Below, piece after piece: positions 45,287-54,794 of a stretch of DNA of 56,986 bases. This stretch comes from Psychrobacillus vulpis. Its GTDB lineage: Bacteria > Bacillota > Bacilli > Bacillales_A > Planococcaceae. Where the stretch lies: the NCBI RefSeq assembly GCF_006861825.1, contig NZ_VDGI01000009.1:1-56986 (forward strand), in the 5' to 3' direction. The stretch's first letter is position 1. Each line of letters begins with the position of its first letter. The translations under genes and the position numbers were made by a program. The notes beneath the pieces were generated by a model. The model saw nothing but the letters and a program-made list of their open reading frames with translations. It was not told the DNA's origin and searched no databases.

Positions 45287-47092
45287 CTATTTTAATGTAA
45301 ATGTTTGTCCAATGCCCATTTGTTTATAAGCATGTAGTTTCGATTCCTGCAATTGTGTCAAAATCTCGTCTAATTTCTGTTTCAGCTCAAGTTGCTGTTG
45401 CTTGTATTCATTCACGATTTCCTGCTGTTGTTCTAACAGCAATTGTGGAATCATGAACCCTTCAATATCCTTCGTCGATAAATTCAAGATAGTCGAACCC
45501 GTTAGATTGTTTTGCATAATGAATTGCATTAACGGCGATTCCAAATATAACTTCAAAAATGTTGGATCAAAATCAGCTTTGCAACGAATCCCAATGAAGT
45601 TTTGCGATAGCAATACATCTTTTCGTTCGCTTTCAAACATTGCTAACTTTAGCTGCCCGCGAATCGAAAGAACAATGTCGCCATTTTGAAGGGTGTAATT
45701 ATCTAGTTTCACTCGGCCACCTAGCTCATAGCGTGTTAAACCAGCTTCTTGAATTTCACCATCCACAATATCCGAAATTTTCAGTAGCGCTACATTACCA
45801 TTCACATTTTCATCTTTCGGTAGTGCATTATAACCGCGGTAAATCGTTGCAATATCCTCTAATCGTAATGTTTTCACCTTATCAAATGCTGGCAAGTCAA
45901 TTTCAACTAAGCCATAAGAGTCTAGTACAATTTCATTTTCAAACACATAACGACTTGGTAATAATTCATAGTCTATTAATTCCTGCGTAGCAACTATTTT
46001 CGAAATGCTTTTCACTTCTTTGCGCTCTGATAAAATTGAAATAATCTCAGCAAGTCCATCTTTTGTAAGCGAAGTTTTTCTACGAATAGATTCTGATAAT
46101 GTAGCCGCATTAATAAATAAAATAGTTCCTTTTGCTTGCTCACTTTTTGCTTTATTCACTAAAACTAAGACCGATGAAATGCCTGTTGCCGGCGCATAAA
46201 AGCCCCCTGGGAACTCAATAACCGCTTCAATTACATCTTTCGTCGCTAAGCGCTCACGAATTTTTTCATCTGCACCACCACGGGATAATGCTCCTGTCGT
46301 AAAGTAAAATGCCCCTTTACCACGCTCACTTAAAGTTTGAACCCCTGCAACTAAGTACCCTAAATCCGCATTCATTTTTGACGGAACACCAAAATAGTTA
46401 AAGCGCGAATCGAACTTCAATTGCTCCATTTCTTGAGAATTCGGTTTATAGCCAAAGCGCGGTGTGTCGTAAACATAATCAAATTTTTGATTTTCAAAAG
46501 CCGGCTTAAATAAAATATTTCCGAGCTTAATGTCAGTATTTTTATAGCCTGCTAAATGCAAACGAATTTCCGCAATGGCTAAATCGTTGAGTGCAAAATC
46601 TTGCGCATAGATTGAGACATTTTCTTTCTCTCCTAGTAACTCAGTCATTTCAAACCCTTTTCCAATTCGACCGCTAAATACTGTTTCATTTTGTTGTACA
46701 TCGAAATAGCTTTTTACAATCGCTGTTTGTGTTGAATCGGCTTTTAAAACACCAGACTTTTCCTCTACTTGTTGTACGAACCAATCAAATACTTCAAGTG
46801 CTTTATTTACCTCAAGCGCCTTGGCAACCTCTAAAATTAAATCAATTATAAAGCTAGACATTAGTTTTGAAGAAAGTACAATTACCACGCTATTCAATTG
46901 TTCTTTTGTCATACTGCTATAACCTAATTGCGAAATTTGATATTCTAATGCTTCAAACACATTTGCTGAATTGGCAATACCTCGCAGAATGCTCGTATCG
47001 CCAATTGCAACTATTGCTTTCGCTACTTCATATGTTTCCTGTAACGGTAAATTACCTCTTGTTTTATCAATAAAGCTGTATAGATCTTTCAT
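45287..47092 (-). CDS. Catalytically degenerate methylase-specificity fusion
   Basis: A 601-residue protein. Residues 1-380 resemble HsdM: the later part has GVPSKMNADLGYLVAGVQTL, GGADEKIRERLATKDVIEAV and EFPGGFYAPATGISSVLVLV, typical of type I methylases. Yet motif I is replaced by VFSGRIGKGFEMTEL and motif IV reads DYVYDTPRFGY (about 205-213) rather than NPP(F/Y), so it should not methylate. Residues about 420-590 are one HsdS-type recognition domain (NGDIVLSIRGQLKLAMF, then a coiled helix). It precedes hsdM by 54 bp. Possibly a regulatory or targeting partner of the RM complex. Confidence 0.8.
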   Translation of the reverse strand: MKDLYSFIDKTRGNLPLQETYEVAKAIVAIGDTSILRGIANSANVFEALEYQISQLGYSSMTKEQLNSVVIVLSSKLMSSFIIDLILEVAKALEVNKALEVFDWFVQQVEEKSGVLKADSTQTAIVKSYFDVQQNETVFSGRIGKGFEMTELLGEKENVSIYAQDFALNDLAIAEIRLHLAGYKNTDIKLGNILFKPAFENQKFDYVYDTPRFGYKPNSQEMEQLKFDSRFNYFGVPSKMNADLGYLVAGVQTLSERGKGAFYFTTGALSRGGADEKIRERLATKDVIEAVIEFPGGFYAPATGISSVLVLVNKAKSEQAKGTILFINAATLSESIRRKTSLTKDGLAEIISILSERKEVKSISKIVATQELIDYELLPSRYVFENEIVLDSYGLVEIDLPAFDKVKTLRLEDIATIYRGYNALPKDENVNGNVALLKISDIVDGEIQEAGLTRYELGGRVKLDNYTLQNGDIVLSIRGQLKLAMFESERKDVLLSQNFIGIRCKADFDPTFLKLYLESPLMQFIMQNNLTGSTILNLSTKDIEGFMIPQLLLEQQQEIVNEYKQQQLELKQKLDEILTQLQESKLHAYKQMGIGQTFTLK

Positions 47093-47165
47093 AATTAAGT
47101 AAACCTACTTCCTTGCATTATTTTGCATACACGATTATAGTATTTTCAATACTATCTTACTGCCT

Positions 47166-47954
47166 TTAAAAATTAAATGCAACCTTCTTTTCATATTGTT
47201 GCATCATCCATTGTACTAATTGTTTATACTGTTTGTTTATTACAAATTGCTTTGGTTCCGTTGCCTGTTTCACAAATATCTGTTCTTTGATAGCTCGAAT
47301 TTCTTTAGCGTGCTGCTGTAATCTTTCTGCCATTTTCAACGTATCTTGATGAATTCGATCCATATCCCAATCATTACCGACCGCTCGGATTTCTGCTTTT
47401 GTGTTTCCTTGGTATAACACTTCCCATTGATAGTTTAATGAAAGTTCGTGCATAAACAGCTGTTGAATCATCTCAAACCATGCTCCATAATATTCCCCAA
47501 TCACTTGAAATCTCGGCGAATTTTTATAATGGCCATTGCAACCAGATACAACTCGAATTCCAGCTAAATTTGCAGCCTTTACAAATGCGGCCATGTTATA
47601 TTCAAGTTTAAGTGCATCTAATCGAACATCGAAACGATGATTGTGAAAATATCGCCAATTTGTTTGTTGCATTGCAAATGGAATACAATAAGGTTGTCCA
47701 CCAAATTTAGCTACTTTGCTATAAAAACTAAGCGGTAACTTATTCACAAGGATTTCAATTGAATTTTGTCCCTTTACTACACAAGGTACAGCTAACTTAT
47801 TTATAATTGCAACTGCTTCGACCAGATCGTTTTTACTGCTTGATTGTAAAAATTCAATATGTCCATTACACTTTTTCACTTGGAAACCTCTTGACTGTAG
47901 TGCGTCAGTACAAATCGTCGCTGCATCTTGTAACTTAAAATCAATAAAATTCAT
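47166..47954 (-). CDS. Unknown protein, first gene of the type I RM operon
   Basis: A 262-residue protein with no domain I recognise. The N-terminal third looks like a small alpha/beta unit (QDAATICTDALQSRGFQVKK). The middle has NLAGIRVVSGCNGHYKNSPR and GEYYGAWFEMIQQLFMHEL, and the C-terminal ~80 residues are helical and glutamine-rich. AAAGGCGG leads the ATG. A sigma-A promoter lies about 50 bp upstream and serves the whole operon. It probably contributes to control or specificity of the RM complex. Confidence 0.7.
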   Translation of the reverse strand: MNFIDFKLQDAATICTDALQSRGFQVKKCNGHIEFLQSSSKNDLVEAVAIINKLAVPCVVKGQNSIEILVNKLPLSFYSKVAKFGGQPYCIPFAMQQTNWRYFHNHRFDVRLDALKLEYNMAAFVKAANLAGIRVVSGCNGHYKNSPRFQVIGEYYGAWFEMIQQLFMHELSLNYQWEVLYQGNTKAEIRAVGNDWDMDRIHQDTLKMAERLQQHAKEIRAIKEQIFVKQATEPKQFVINKQYKQLVQWMMQQYEKKVAFNF

Positions 47955-47997
47955 CTTACATTCCGCCTTTCATGATTCAGTATGTTTTGTTAAGTTA

Positions 47998-48026
47998 ATA
48001 GTAATACATAAAGTTAGTATTGTAAA
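47998..48026 (-). promoter_or_regulatory. Sigma-A promoter of the RM operon
   Basis: On the minus strand TTTACA (48026-48021), a 17-base spacer and TACTAT (48003-47998), about 45 bp before the start of the first operon gene. Confidence 0.6.
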
Positions 48027-48146
48027 TAGTTAATTTAAATATATTTTTTATTTCTTTTAAAAAATTTACCTACTCATCCTCTTTAACTTGGTAGTAAACG
48101 TATTTAATACACTTTTAATCAATCCATCATCTCAATTCATTACACT

Positions 48147-48163
48147 TTGCACCTGGTGCAAAA
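48147..48163. promoter_or_regulatory. Palindrome TTTGCACC/TGGTGCAAA upstream of the RM operon
   Basis: A perfect inverted repeat of 8 bp plus flanking A/T, about 190 bp before the operon's first gene. Could be an operator or half of a terminator; no T-run follows. Confidence 0.3.
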
Positions 48164-48176
48164 GCAATTCTGACAA

Positions 48177-48551
48177 TTACCCACTATTTAAAAAGCTGTG
48201 CTGAAAATTCCAATAAAAATCGGATTTTCGGCACAGCCGTTTTTTACTAGCCTCTTCCTCACGTTTACGAGCTGCCTCTTCACGTGCTTCGCGCTCAATA
48301 CGAACCACTTCAGATTCTTCATATAACTCTATTAAAATCTCTCCAAGCCTGGATTCGATCTTTAAGTTATCTGTATCTCTAAAATATTTGCCCTTACGAA
48401 TACTTACTCTGAGCCTTCCATTGAAAACATAGTCATATTTACGTATCTTTGGTTCTGATGCCCAAGAACGACGACGTTTAGCATCTTCGTAAACAATTAA
48501 AGTTTGTGCTTCTTGCTTTGAAATTTCATGTTTGATTGTAAGCGGGAACAT
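48177..48551 (-). pseudogene. Truncated fragment of an unknown protein
   Basis: A 124-residue frame. The first ~90 residues look genuine (FPLTIKHEISKQEAQTLIVY, then RSWASEPKIRKYDYVFNGRL), ending in a charged helix EREAREEAARKREEEASKKR that I would expect to continue. Instead the frame runs directly into a transcription terminator (48190-48245), and the last 18 codons are hairpin sequence. It is therefore probably 3'-truncated, and perhaps 5'-truncated too. Confidence 0.55.
48190..48245 (-). terminator. Long hairpin terminator
   Basis: AAAAAGCTGTGCTGAAAATTCC pairs with GGATTTTCGGCACAGCCGTT TTTT around AATAAAAATC. T-rich on both strands. It closes the minus-strand units at 48.5-49.5 kb. Confidence 0.8.
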
Positions 48552-48634
48552 AAAAGAAAAACCTCATTTACTTATGGTACGGTTCACCGTTACTAATTCT
48601 AAATTATTTTGATTATAGAAATTAACTATACCAA

Positions 48635-49483
48635 CTAATTCAATTCTTTTATACTCTTACCATAAGTATCCTTCCATTCAATCAACCCATTCGCGCTTCT
48701 CCCCAGTACAATTTCTGCTGCTGTTGATGGACTAGAGAATAATAGGTCTTCCATCACTACATATTCATCATTTATGATTTGAACTTTCTTCGAATCAATT
48801 AATTCATTTCTTTTAGCCGTTAAACGCTCTGAATATGAATTTACAATGCTAATCGCAATTCTGGAACCTTGTAAAACTACAAATCCTTCTTGTGTTTGAA
48901 TTCCTTGGGCTTTCGCACCACGAGCTCCTTTTAAATACAAAAGTTCACTGTCATTTGAGTCCGAGGTATCTTTAATCTCTACAAATAATTTATGACCTAA
49001 AGTATTTACCATCATTACTAAATTACTAATAAATTCATCCATTTCCGCACGATCAGCTTCCGATATAGCGGGCATTGGCGGGATGTTTCCATTCAATACA
49101 TCATAACGATTTGCAGCTTTAGCTTTTTCATATAATTTATTTTCAATATACTTTATATGAGCTTTGTTTAAGTTCTCGTCTTTGCTAATAAATACAATCA
49201 CTTCGTTCCAAAAATCTTTTTCACGTAAATGACTTTGTAATCGTGTATAAACTTCCTCAGCTTCTCCTATGTAAACCGCTTCTTTGTCATCGTGGTTTCT
49301 TCCAAACAACATATAAACACCAGTAGAATTCAAGTTAGGTCGATCACCACATTTTTTCACTTCAGTTCGAGGTATTCTGTATGCTAAACCTGTCCAATTT
49401 GATAACTCACAAGTAAGTCTTCCACTTGGATCACCATCGATTAAAAACATTTTAATTGTTTTTCCGAAAGTCATTTCAATCAT
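48635..49483 (-). CDS. GIY-YIG nuclease-like protein with DUF4357 domain
   Basis: A 282-residue protein. A GIY-YIG-like domain occupies about 50-140 (NSTGVYMLFGRN, AVYIGEAEEVYTRLQSH, then HIKYIENKLYEKA), where the first tyrosine motif is GVY and the second YIG. The C-terminal DUF4357 unit (about 180-275) includes ARGAKAQGIQTQEGFVVLQG and SSPSTAAEIVLGRSANGLIE-W. Such proteins commonly sit beside type I RM operons; the exact role is unknown. No clear strong ribosome binding site is seen before the ATG. Confidence 0.85.
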   Translation of the reverse strand: MIEMTFGKTIKMFLIDGDPSGRLTCELSNWTGLAYRIPRTEVKKCGDRPNLNSTGVYMLFGRNHDDKEAVYIGEAEEVYTRLQSHLREKDFWNEVIVFISKDENLNKAHIKYIENKLYEKAKAANRYDVLNGNIPPMPAISEADRAEMDEFISNLVMMVNTLGHKLFVEIKDTSDSNDSELLYLKGARGAKAQGIQTQEGFVVLQGSRIAISIVNSYSERLTAKRNELIDSKKVQIINDEYVVMEDLLFSSPSTAAEIVLGRSANGLIEWKDTYGKSIKELN

Positions 49484-49644
49484 CCCTTACATAAATTATT
49501 ATCAGTATCATTATAATAAAAAATATCCACCCTATTGTTAAAAATAAAAGGCTGTATATTTTAAATACTTGAGGGCTATGAATTTTCGTAACTTCACAAA
49601 ACTACTTTATTTTGTGACTGAATACCTGACACATCACAATAATA

Positions 49645-49923
49645 TTACCACACTTCTTGTAACGGATTATCAAAACCAGCTTTCTTCATCATCTTTAAAC
49701 GGTCTTCAGGATCATCTACAATATGTGCTTTTTTATGACACACAACACATAATGCCACACAGTTTTCAATAGTATCCAGGCCACCTTGAGATAAAAATTT
49801 GATATGATGACATTCTAAATATGGTTTACCATTTTTATCATTAAAATGTGCAGGCTGTTCGTACAGTTCGCAAACACCATTTGCTCTTTTCTTTACAAAG
49901 GCACTTACATAAGGGTTTGCCAT
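49645..49923 (-). pseudogene. HNH endonuclease remnant with a lost zinc ligand
   Basis: A 92-residue HNH domain (ECHHIKFLSQGGLDTIENCV, then CVVCHKKAH) that is normally the C-terminal part of a longer restriction-like protein. The first zinc pair is CELY instead of the expected C-x-x-C. Nothing of the N-terminal region remains upstream. Both facts suggest a decayed fragment at the island's right edge, though the HNH active-site histidines are intact. Confidence 0.6.
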
Positions 49924-50023
49924 GCTTACGCTTTCTATTAGACAAATAAAAAACCTCCCATTCATTTTGATTAGAAGGTCTACGAACTGTTCAAATATGT
50001 CATTTTTCCATAGGGATTAGAAA

Positions 50024-50064
50024 AGGGATATTGCCCAAGAGTTCAACTCCCGTTCAATATCCCT
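50024..50064. terminator. Hairpin just outside the ssrA 3' end
   Basis: AGGGATATTG and CAATATCCCT pair, with an inner GAGTT/AACTC stem. It may terminate tmRNA precursor transcription; the T-run is weak. Confidence 0.45.
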
Positions 50065-50087
50065 AGTCTGTTAAATCGTTGATATGA

Positions 50088-50141
50088 CCACGTTTGCAGC
50101 CACTTTATGTATGGAGACGGCGGGATTTGAACCCGCGTCCA
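50088..50141 (-). repeat. Right attachment-like site (ssrA 3' end and flank)
   Basis: The last 30 bases of ssrA plus about 24 bases of outer flank (GATATGACCACGTTTGCAGC) are matched at 22672-22722. A 30-base part is also matched at 17820-17849. Confidence 0.7.
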
Positions 50142-50462
50142 GAAACTCTAACACTTAAGCTTCTACGCGTGTATCTTGCCTATTTAGGTTTCGCGTAGCA
50201 TTATGCCGACAAGCGGGCGTCCTGTACGCTAACTTGAGAGTCTCTTGTTGGTAGCTCAAGTGGCACTACCAACCGTATCCCACTAAAGTTGAGCTCTACC
50301 TAGCCACATGGGCGATGGATAGATAAAGCAGATCCGAGCTTACGCTGCGAATGCTAAGTTGTTGTTTGTTTTGCCTGTTATTATAAGGTCCGTTTTTACG
50401 GAGCCGAGCCTCCGACGCGCAACTCAAGCTCAGACTATCCCTGTCGAATCCATAACGTCCCC
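50112..50462 (-). ncRNA. ssrA: Transfer-messenger RNA (tmRNA)
   Basis: About 351 nt. The 5' end GGGGACG pairs with CGTCTCC at the 3' end, forming the acceptor stem, with the T-arm GGGTTCAAATCCC inside; CCA is not encoded. The start GGGGACGTTATGGATTCGAC is typical. The tag frame (50375-50340) reads GKTNNNLAFAA then TAA, giving AGKTNNNLAFAA after the alanine carried by tmRNA. It rescues stalled ribosomes with SmpB, whose gene lies directly upstream. It is also the apparent integration target of the island. Confidence 0.96.
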
Positions 50463-50497
50463 GTTTATGGAATAATGTAAGCTTTGTTACATAGCTA

Positions 50498-50526
50498 ACT
50501 ATACATCAAATTAGGTCAAATTTCAA
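50498..50526 (-). promoter_or_regulatory. Sigma-A promoter of ssrA
   Basis: On the minus strand TTGAAA (50526-50521), a 17-base spacer and TATAGT (50503-50498), about 35 bp before the mature 5' end, leaving room for RNase P processing. Confidence 0.75.
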
Positions 50527-50555
50527 GTGAGACATTCTACCAGTGTTGGTTACCC

Positions 50556-51023
50556 TTATTGGTTACGCTCTTTGAATGCTCTTTCAATATCTCGTTTTGC
50601 TTCTTTTTTCTTCAAGACATCGCGTTTATCGTAGTCTTTCTTCCCTTTTCCGATTCCGATTAATACTTTTGCATAGCCATTTTTGACATACATTTTTAGA
50701 GGTACAATCGTGTAACCTTCTCTCTTTGTTTCACCAATTAAACTGCTAATCTGCTTTTTATGTAAAAGTAATTTTCTGGATCGTAAAGGGTCGTGATTGA
50801 AGCGGTTTCCTTGTTCGTATGGACTTATATGCATATTGGAAATCCAAGCTTCGTTATTTCGTATGCGCACAAAGGCGTCCTTCAATTGAACTTTTCCGTT
50901 GCGGATGGATTTGATTTCTGTACCTTGTAGCACAATCCCAGCTTCAATTGTTTCTTCTATAAAGTAATCATGGCCCGCTTTTTTGTTCTGTGCAAGCACT
51001 TTATCATCATGCTTTTTTGCCAC
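50556..51023 (-). CDS. smpB: SsrA-binding protein SmpB
   Basis: A 155-residue partner of tmRNA. It binds the tRNA-like end and the ribosomal decoding centre during trans-translation. Visible family blocks are [39 protein letters not shown] and a basic C-terminal tail ([19 protein letters not shown]). I choose the GTG at 51023 because GAGGTGA lies eight bases upstream; a second GTG three codons earlier is less well placed. It follows rnr by 45 bp and precedes ssrA, the usual Bacillales order. Confidence 0.96.
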   Translation of the reverse strand: MAKKHDDKVLAQNKKAGHDYFIEETIEAGIVLQGTEIKSIRNGKVQLKDAFVRIRNNEAWISNMHISPYEQGNRFNHDPLRSRKLLLHKKQISSLIGETKREGYTIVPLKMYVKNGYAKVLIGIGKGKKDYDKRDVLKKKEAKRDIERAFKERNQ

Positions 51024-51068
51024 ACTATTCACCTCGCAAATACTTGGAAGGAGCGATAAATCGCTCCT

Positions 51069-53372
51069 TTATTTTTTCTTACGTTTTCTTCTTTGTTGTT
51101 TTTTTGCAACTGCTTCGTAAAATTTCTTTTTCTGTTTTACTTCTTTTTTCGGACCTGGGTTCGATTTTTCTCTTCTTGGAGAGCCTTCTTTTTTCTTCGC
51201 GTGGATAACTTTCGGTGTTTCTTTTCTAGTTCGATGGAATGCTTTTTTCATTCCTACGATTTCGAAGTCAATTGCAGATTCTTCTGGTTTTACTTCCGAA
51301 ACACGAACCGTTACTTCATCTCCGATTCGGAATTGTTTTCCGGCACGCTCGCCGATCATCATCATTTGGCGATCATCAAAACGATAATAATCGTCGGTCA
51401 TATTCATGACGTGAACGAGTCCTTCTATCGTATTCGGTAGCTCGATAAACATACCAAAGTTTGTAATAGAGCTTACGATACCTTCGAATTCTTCTCCAAT
51501 TTTATCTGCCATGTATTGTGCTTTTTTCAGTGCATCTGTATCGCGTTCAGCATCTACTGCACGTCTTTCACGCTTAGACGTATGCTCCGCAATTTCATCG
51601 ATGATTGCGCCCCAGTGATTAATAGTAGTTTGTGACACATCTCCATTTACTAAATACGTGCGAATTAATCGATGAACAATTAAATCAGGATAACGGCGAA
51701 TTGGAGATGTAAAATGCGTATAATATTCTGTCGATAGACCAAAATGTCCTAAGCAATCAGAATAATATTTTGCTTGTTGAAGCGATCTTAATAACATCGT
51801 TGAAATGACAGGTTCTTCGGGCATTCCTTCAATATTTTCAATTATTTCTTGTAGTGCTTTCGGGTGTATATCGTTACCAGTACCTTTTACAACAAGTCCG
51901 AAATTCGTTAAAAACTCGAAGAAGCGTTGTAATTTTTCAGGTTTTGGGTCTTCATGGATACGATAAATAAACGGAACATCCATCCATTTAAAATGCTCTG
52001 CTACCGTTTCGTTTGCAGCTAACATAAATTCTTCAATTAGACGCTCTGCGACTGTACGCTCGCGTATTGCAACATCTGTTGGCCAGCCATTATCGTCTAC
52101 TAAAATTTTTGCTTCAGGGAAGTCAAAATCGATTGAACCACGATTTTTGCGTTTTTCTCTTAATATAGCTGCTAACTCTGCCATCAGTTCAAACATTGGA
52201 ACTAAATCTTCATAACGCTCCATTAATGCTGCATCTTTTTCTTCCAAAATTTTATACACGTCAGAATAAGTCATTCTCTCTGTTGTTCTAATAACACTTT
52301 GGAATATTTCATGCGACTTAACCATACCAGAACTATCAATAACCATTTCACAAGACAATGTTAAACGATCAACTTGTGGGTTCAATGAGCATATGCCATT
52401 TGATAGTCGGTGCGGAATCATTGGAATAACACGATCTGCTAAATATACACTTGTTCCTCGTTCATAAGCTTCACGGTCAAGAGGGGATTCTTCTGTTACA
52501 TAGTGACTTACGTCCGCGATATGTACACCAAGTTTATACGTCCCATCTGGTAACTTAGTAACGGTAACTGCATCGTCTAAGTCTTTTGCATCTGCTCCAT
52601 CAATTGTGACAATTACTTCTTCCCGTAAATCTCTACGATCGTCTAAATCTTTTTCATCAATTTTATCTGGAACAGATTCTGCTTGATTGATTACTTCTTC
52701 AGGAAAGTCAATCGTAATGCCATGCTTGTAAATAATCGACAATATATCGACACCTGGATCATTTTTATGCCCTAGAATTTTCGTAACTATTCCAGTTGCA
52801 GACTTTCTTTCATTTGGCCAATCCGTAATTTCTACTATTACTTTATGACCTTCAATTGCTCCAAGTGTATCACCTTTAGCAACAAATACGTCCATCGGAA
52901 CTTTTTTATCATCCGGAATGACAAAGCCGAATCCTTTATTATCCTGGAATGTTCCTACTACTTGGGAAATCCCTCTTTCTGTAATTTTAATGATTGAACC
53001 TTCTCTTCGATCACCGGAAGTTACTTGGGAAACTCGAACAAGTACTTTATCTCCATTCACTGCACCATTTACTTCAGTCGGCGGGATAAAAATATCATCC
53101 ATACCGTCTTCTTCCGGTGCAACGAATCCAAAACCTTTGGCATGCCCGATAAATTTTCCTACGATTAAGTTCATTCTTGCTGGAACACCATATCGATTTG
53201 ATCTAGAACGAACAATTAATCCCTTATCTTCCATTTGAACAAGTGTTTTCACTAATTCTTTAAACTCTTCTGCATACTCAAATTGAAAATGCTCTTCAAT
53301 TTCTTTCGTCGTTAATGGTTCATATTCATCGGATCGCATTAATTCGAGTAGTGATTCTTTTAAATTTTCCAT
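51069..53372 (-). CDS. rnr: Ribonuclease R
   Basis: A 767-residue processive 3'-5' exoribonuclease. Order: N-terminal winged helix ([12 protein letters not shown]), two cold-shock/OB domains ([11 protein letters not shown] and [10 protein letters not shown]), the RNB catalytic domain with [14 protein letters not shown] (metal-binding aspartates), an S1 domain (about 640-720) and a long basic tail. It degrades structured RNAs, including messages released by tmRNA, which matches its position beside smpB-ssrA. AAAGGAGGG leads the ATG at 53372; the frame opens 10 codons earlier. Confidence 0.96.
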   Translation of the reverse strand: MENLKESLLELMRSDEYEPLTTKEIEEHFQFEYAEEFKELVKTLVQMEDKGLIVRSRSNRYGVPARMNLIVGKFIGHAKGFGFVAPEEDGMDDIFIPPTEVNGAVNGDKVLVRVSQVTSGDRREGSIIKITERGISQVVGTFQDNKGFGFVIPDDKKVPMDVFVAKGDTLGAIEGHKVIVEITDWPNERKSATGIVTKILGHKNDPGVDILSIIYKHGITIDFPEEVINQAESVPDKIDEKDLDDRRDLREEVIVTIDGADAKDLDDAVTVTKLPDGTYKLGVHIADVSHYVTEESPLDREAYERGTSVYLADRVIPMIPHRLSNGICSLNPQVDRLTLSCEMVIDSSGMVKSHEIFQSVIRTTERMTYSDVYKILEEKDAALMERYEDLVPMFELMAELAAILREKRKNRGSIDFDFPEAKILVDDNGWPTDVAIRERTVAERLIEEFMLAANETVAEHFKWMDVPFIYRIHEDPKPEKLQRFFEFLTNFGLVVKGTGNDIHPKALQEIIENIEGMPEEPVISTMLLRSLQQAKYYSDCLGHFGLSTEYYTHFTSPIRRYPDLIVHRLIRTYLVNGDVSQTTINHWGAIIDEIAEHTSKRERRAVDAERDTDALKKAQYMADKIGEEFEGIVSSITNFGMFIELPNTIEGLVHVMNMTDDYYRFDDRQMMMIGERAGKQFRIGDEVTVRVSEVKPEESAIDFEIVGMKKAFHRTRKETPKVIHAKKKEGSPRREKSNPGPKKEVKQKKKFYEAVAKKQQRRKRKKK

Positions 53373-53414
53373 GTTACATCCCTCCTTTTTCAGCGTGTGC
53401 ACATTTGGATTGTT

Positions 53415-54161
53415 TTACACATTCCAATCGAGTGACTCTAAAAAGTTTAATATATCTTTATGCAATGTTTCTTTTTCTGAACCAAGTGTAATGACATGAC
53501 CCGAGTTTTCATACCATTTAATACTTTTCTCTATAGACTCTGCTTCATCATAAATAATGTTAGCAGAATTTATATCTATAACTGTATCCTTTTCACCTTG
53601 TGTTACGAATAACGGAGCATATATTTGATCCACATTATCTCGAACATTATAAACAAATTCTCTTAGTTCCGATAAAGTTTCCATAGGTGTTTGACGAATT
53701 GCTTCTACTTCTTCTTCTATTTGTTGTTCTGTTTTTCCTTCATACTTCTTATATTCTCTTGCATATTTAAGTACGCCTTCAAACATGACATCTGTCGTTT
53801 TCATTGTCATTGGCGAACACATCGTAACAATCCCCTTTACAGGAACTGTATACCCTAATTTTAATGAAAATACTCCTCCAAGGGACAATCCTGCTACTGC
53901 AATTTCCTCATAGCCTTCAGCCTTTAAACGATCATAGGCGCGCATGACATCTTTCCACCAATCGGTTGGACCAGTTTCAAGCAGTTCTTCGGGTGGTACT
54001 CCATGTCCTTTATAGTGTGGAGCTAAAGAAGTATATCCATTTTTCTCTAAAAATCGTCCGAGCATTCGAACATCAGACGAATTGCCTGTAAAACCATGAA
54101 GAAGTAAGACAGCACGCTTCCCTGCTTCAAAGAAGAACGGTTTTGGTGTTGATATTCGCAT
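53415..54161 (-). CDS. est: Carboxylesterase (Est30/YvaK type)
   Basis: A 248-residue alpha/beta-hydrolase. The nucleophile is Ser93 in [15 protein letters not shown] forms the oxyanion region; GEKDTVIDI and GHVITL supply the probable acid and histidine. Length and lid region fit the thermostable carboxylesterase Est30 group, which cleaves short- to medium-chain esters. The ATG at 54161 has GGAGGT upstream. It is in the conserved secG-est-rnr-smpB cluster, 42 bp before rnr. Confidence 0.93.
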   Translation of the reverse strand: MRISTPKPFFFEAGKRAVLLLHGFTGNSSDVRMLGRFLEKNGYTSLAPHYKGHGVPPEELLETGPTDWWKDVMRAYDRLKAEGYEEIAVAGLSLGGVFSLKLGYTVPVKGIVTMCSPMTMKTTDVMFEGVLKYAREYKKYEGKTEQQIEEEVEAIRQTPMETLSELREFVYNVRDNVDQIYAPLFVTQGEKDTVIDINSANIIYDEAESIEKSIKWYENSGHVITLGSEKETLHKDILNFLESLDWNV

Positions 54162-54322
54162 GTAAAAAATACCTCCGATCAAATTTACCATGGCGTTTGG
54201 ACACCCAGATTCACTACTTCAACTAGCTATCTTCCGAAAATAGTTCATCGGATTATTTAATCTGTGGTGTCTAAAACTCTATCCTTATTATGCATTATAA
54301 CCAAATGCATGCTGAATTAGGT

Positions 54323-54360
54323 AAAAAAAACGCCTAACCAATCAGAAGTTGGTCAGGCGG
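54323..54360 (-). terminator. Terminator of secG
   Basis: CCGCCTGACCAAC ... GTTGGTTAGGCG on the minus strand with a T8 run. It separates secG from est. Confidence 0.85.
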
Positions 54361-54372
54361 TTCACAACTGTT

Positions 54373-54609
54373 TTAAAATTTTGTAACAGCAATAGTTAAT
54401 ACAAAAAATAACACTGCAAGTACAATCGTTACTCTATGTAATACAAGGTCCATGCCTCGAGCTTTTTGTTTTCCAAAAAGTTGCTCAGCTCCACCAGAGA
54501 TGGCTCCTGAAAGACCTGCACTTTTCCCTGATTGTAACAACACAACAACGATTAATGCGAGCGATACGATGACAAGTAAAATCAATAACAACGCATGCAT
54601 TTGTTCCAC
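54373..54609 (-). CDS. secG: Protein translocase subunit SecG
   Basis: A 78-residue SecG with two membrane segments (about 5-25 and 56-75) separated by the conserved loop [20 protein letters not shown], which gives a firm identification. It is part of SecYEG in the cytoplasmic membrane and supports preprotein export. GGAGGTGG leads the ATG. It ends at its own terminator, so the downstream genes probably have an additional promoter. Confidence 0.96.
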   Translation of the reverse strand: MEQMHALLLILLVIVSLALIVVVLLQSGKSAGLSGAISGGAEQLFGKQKARGMDLVLHRVTIVLAVLFFVLTIAVTKF

Positions 54610-54794
54610 CTCCTGATAAGAACGTTCACAACAATATTAATTTTACCAAAAACAACTAGAAGTTACAACAGTCTTACAAGAATATAATACACTTTAAATA
54701 ATATAATTTTGAGTATATTTCTACTATCTTATGTAAAAAAGAGGATTTTAATAGAGGTATATTGAATTAGAGTAAGTGCAAAGGAGGATACATC

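Noticed and set aside
22672-50141. A prophage
   Set aside because: No capsid, tail, portal, terminase, lysis or phage replication genes are visible.
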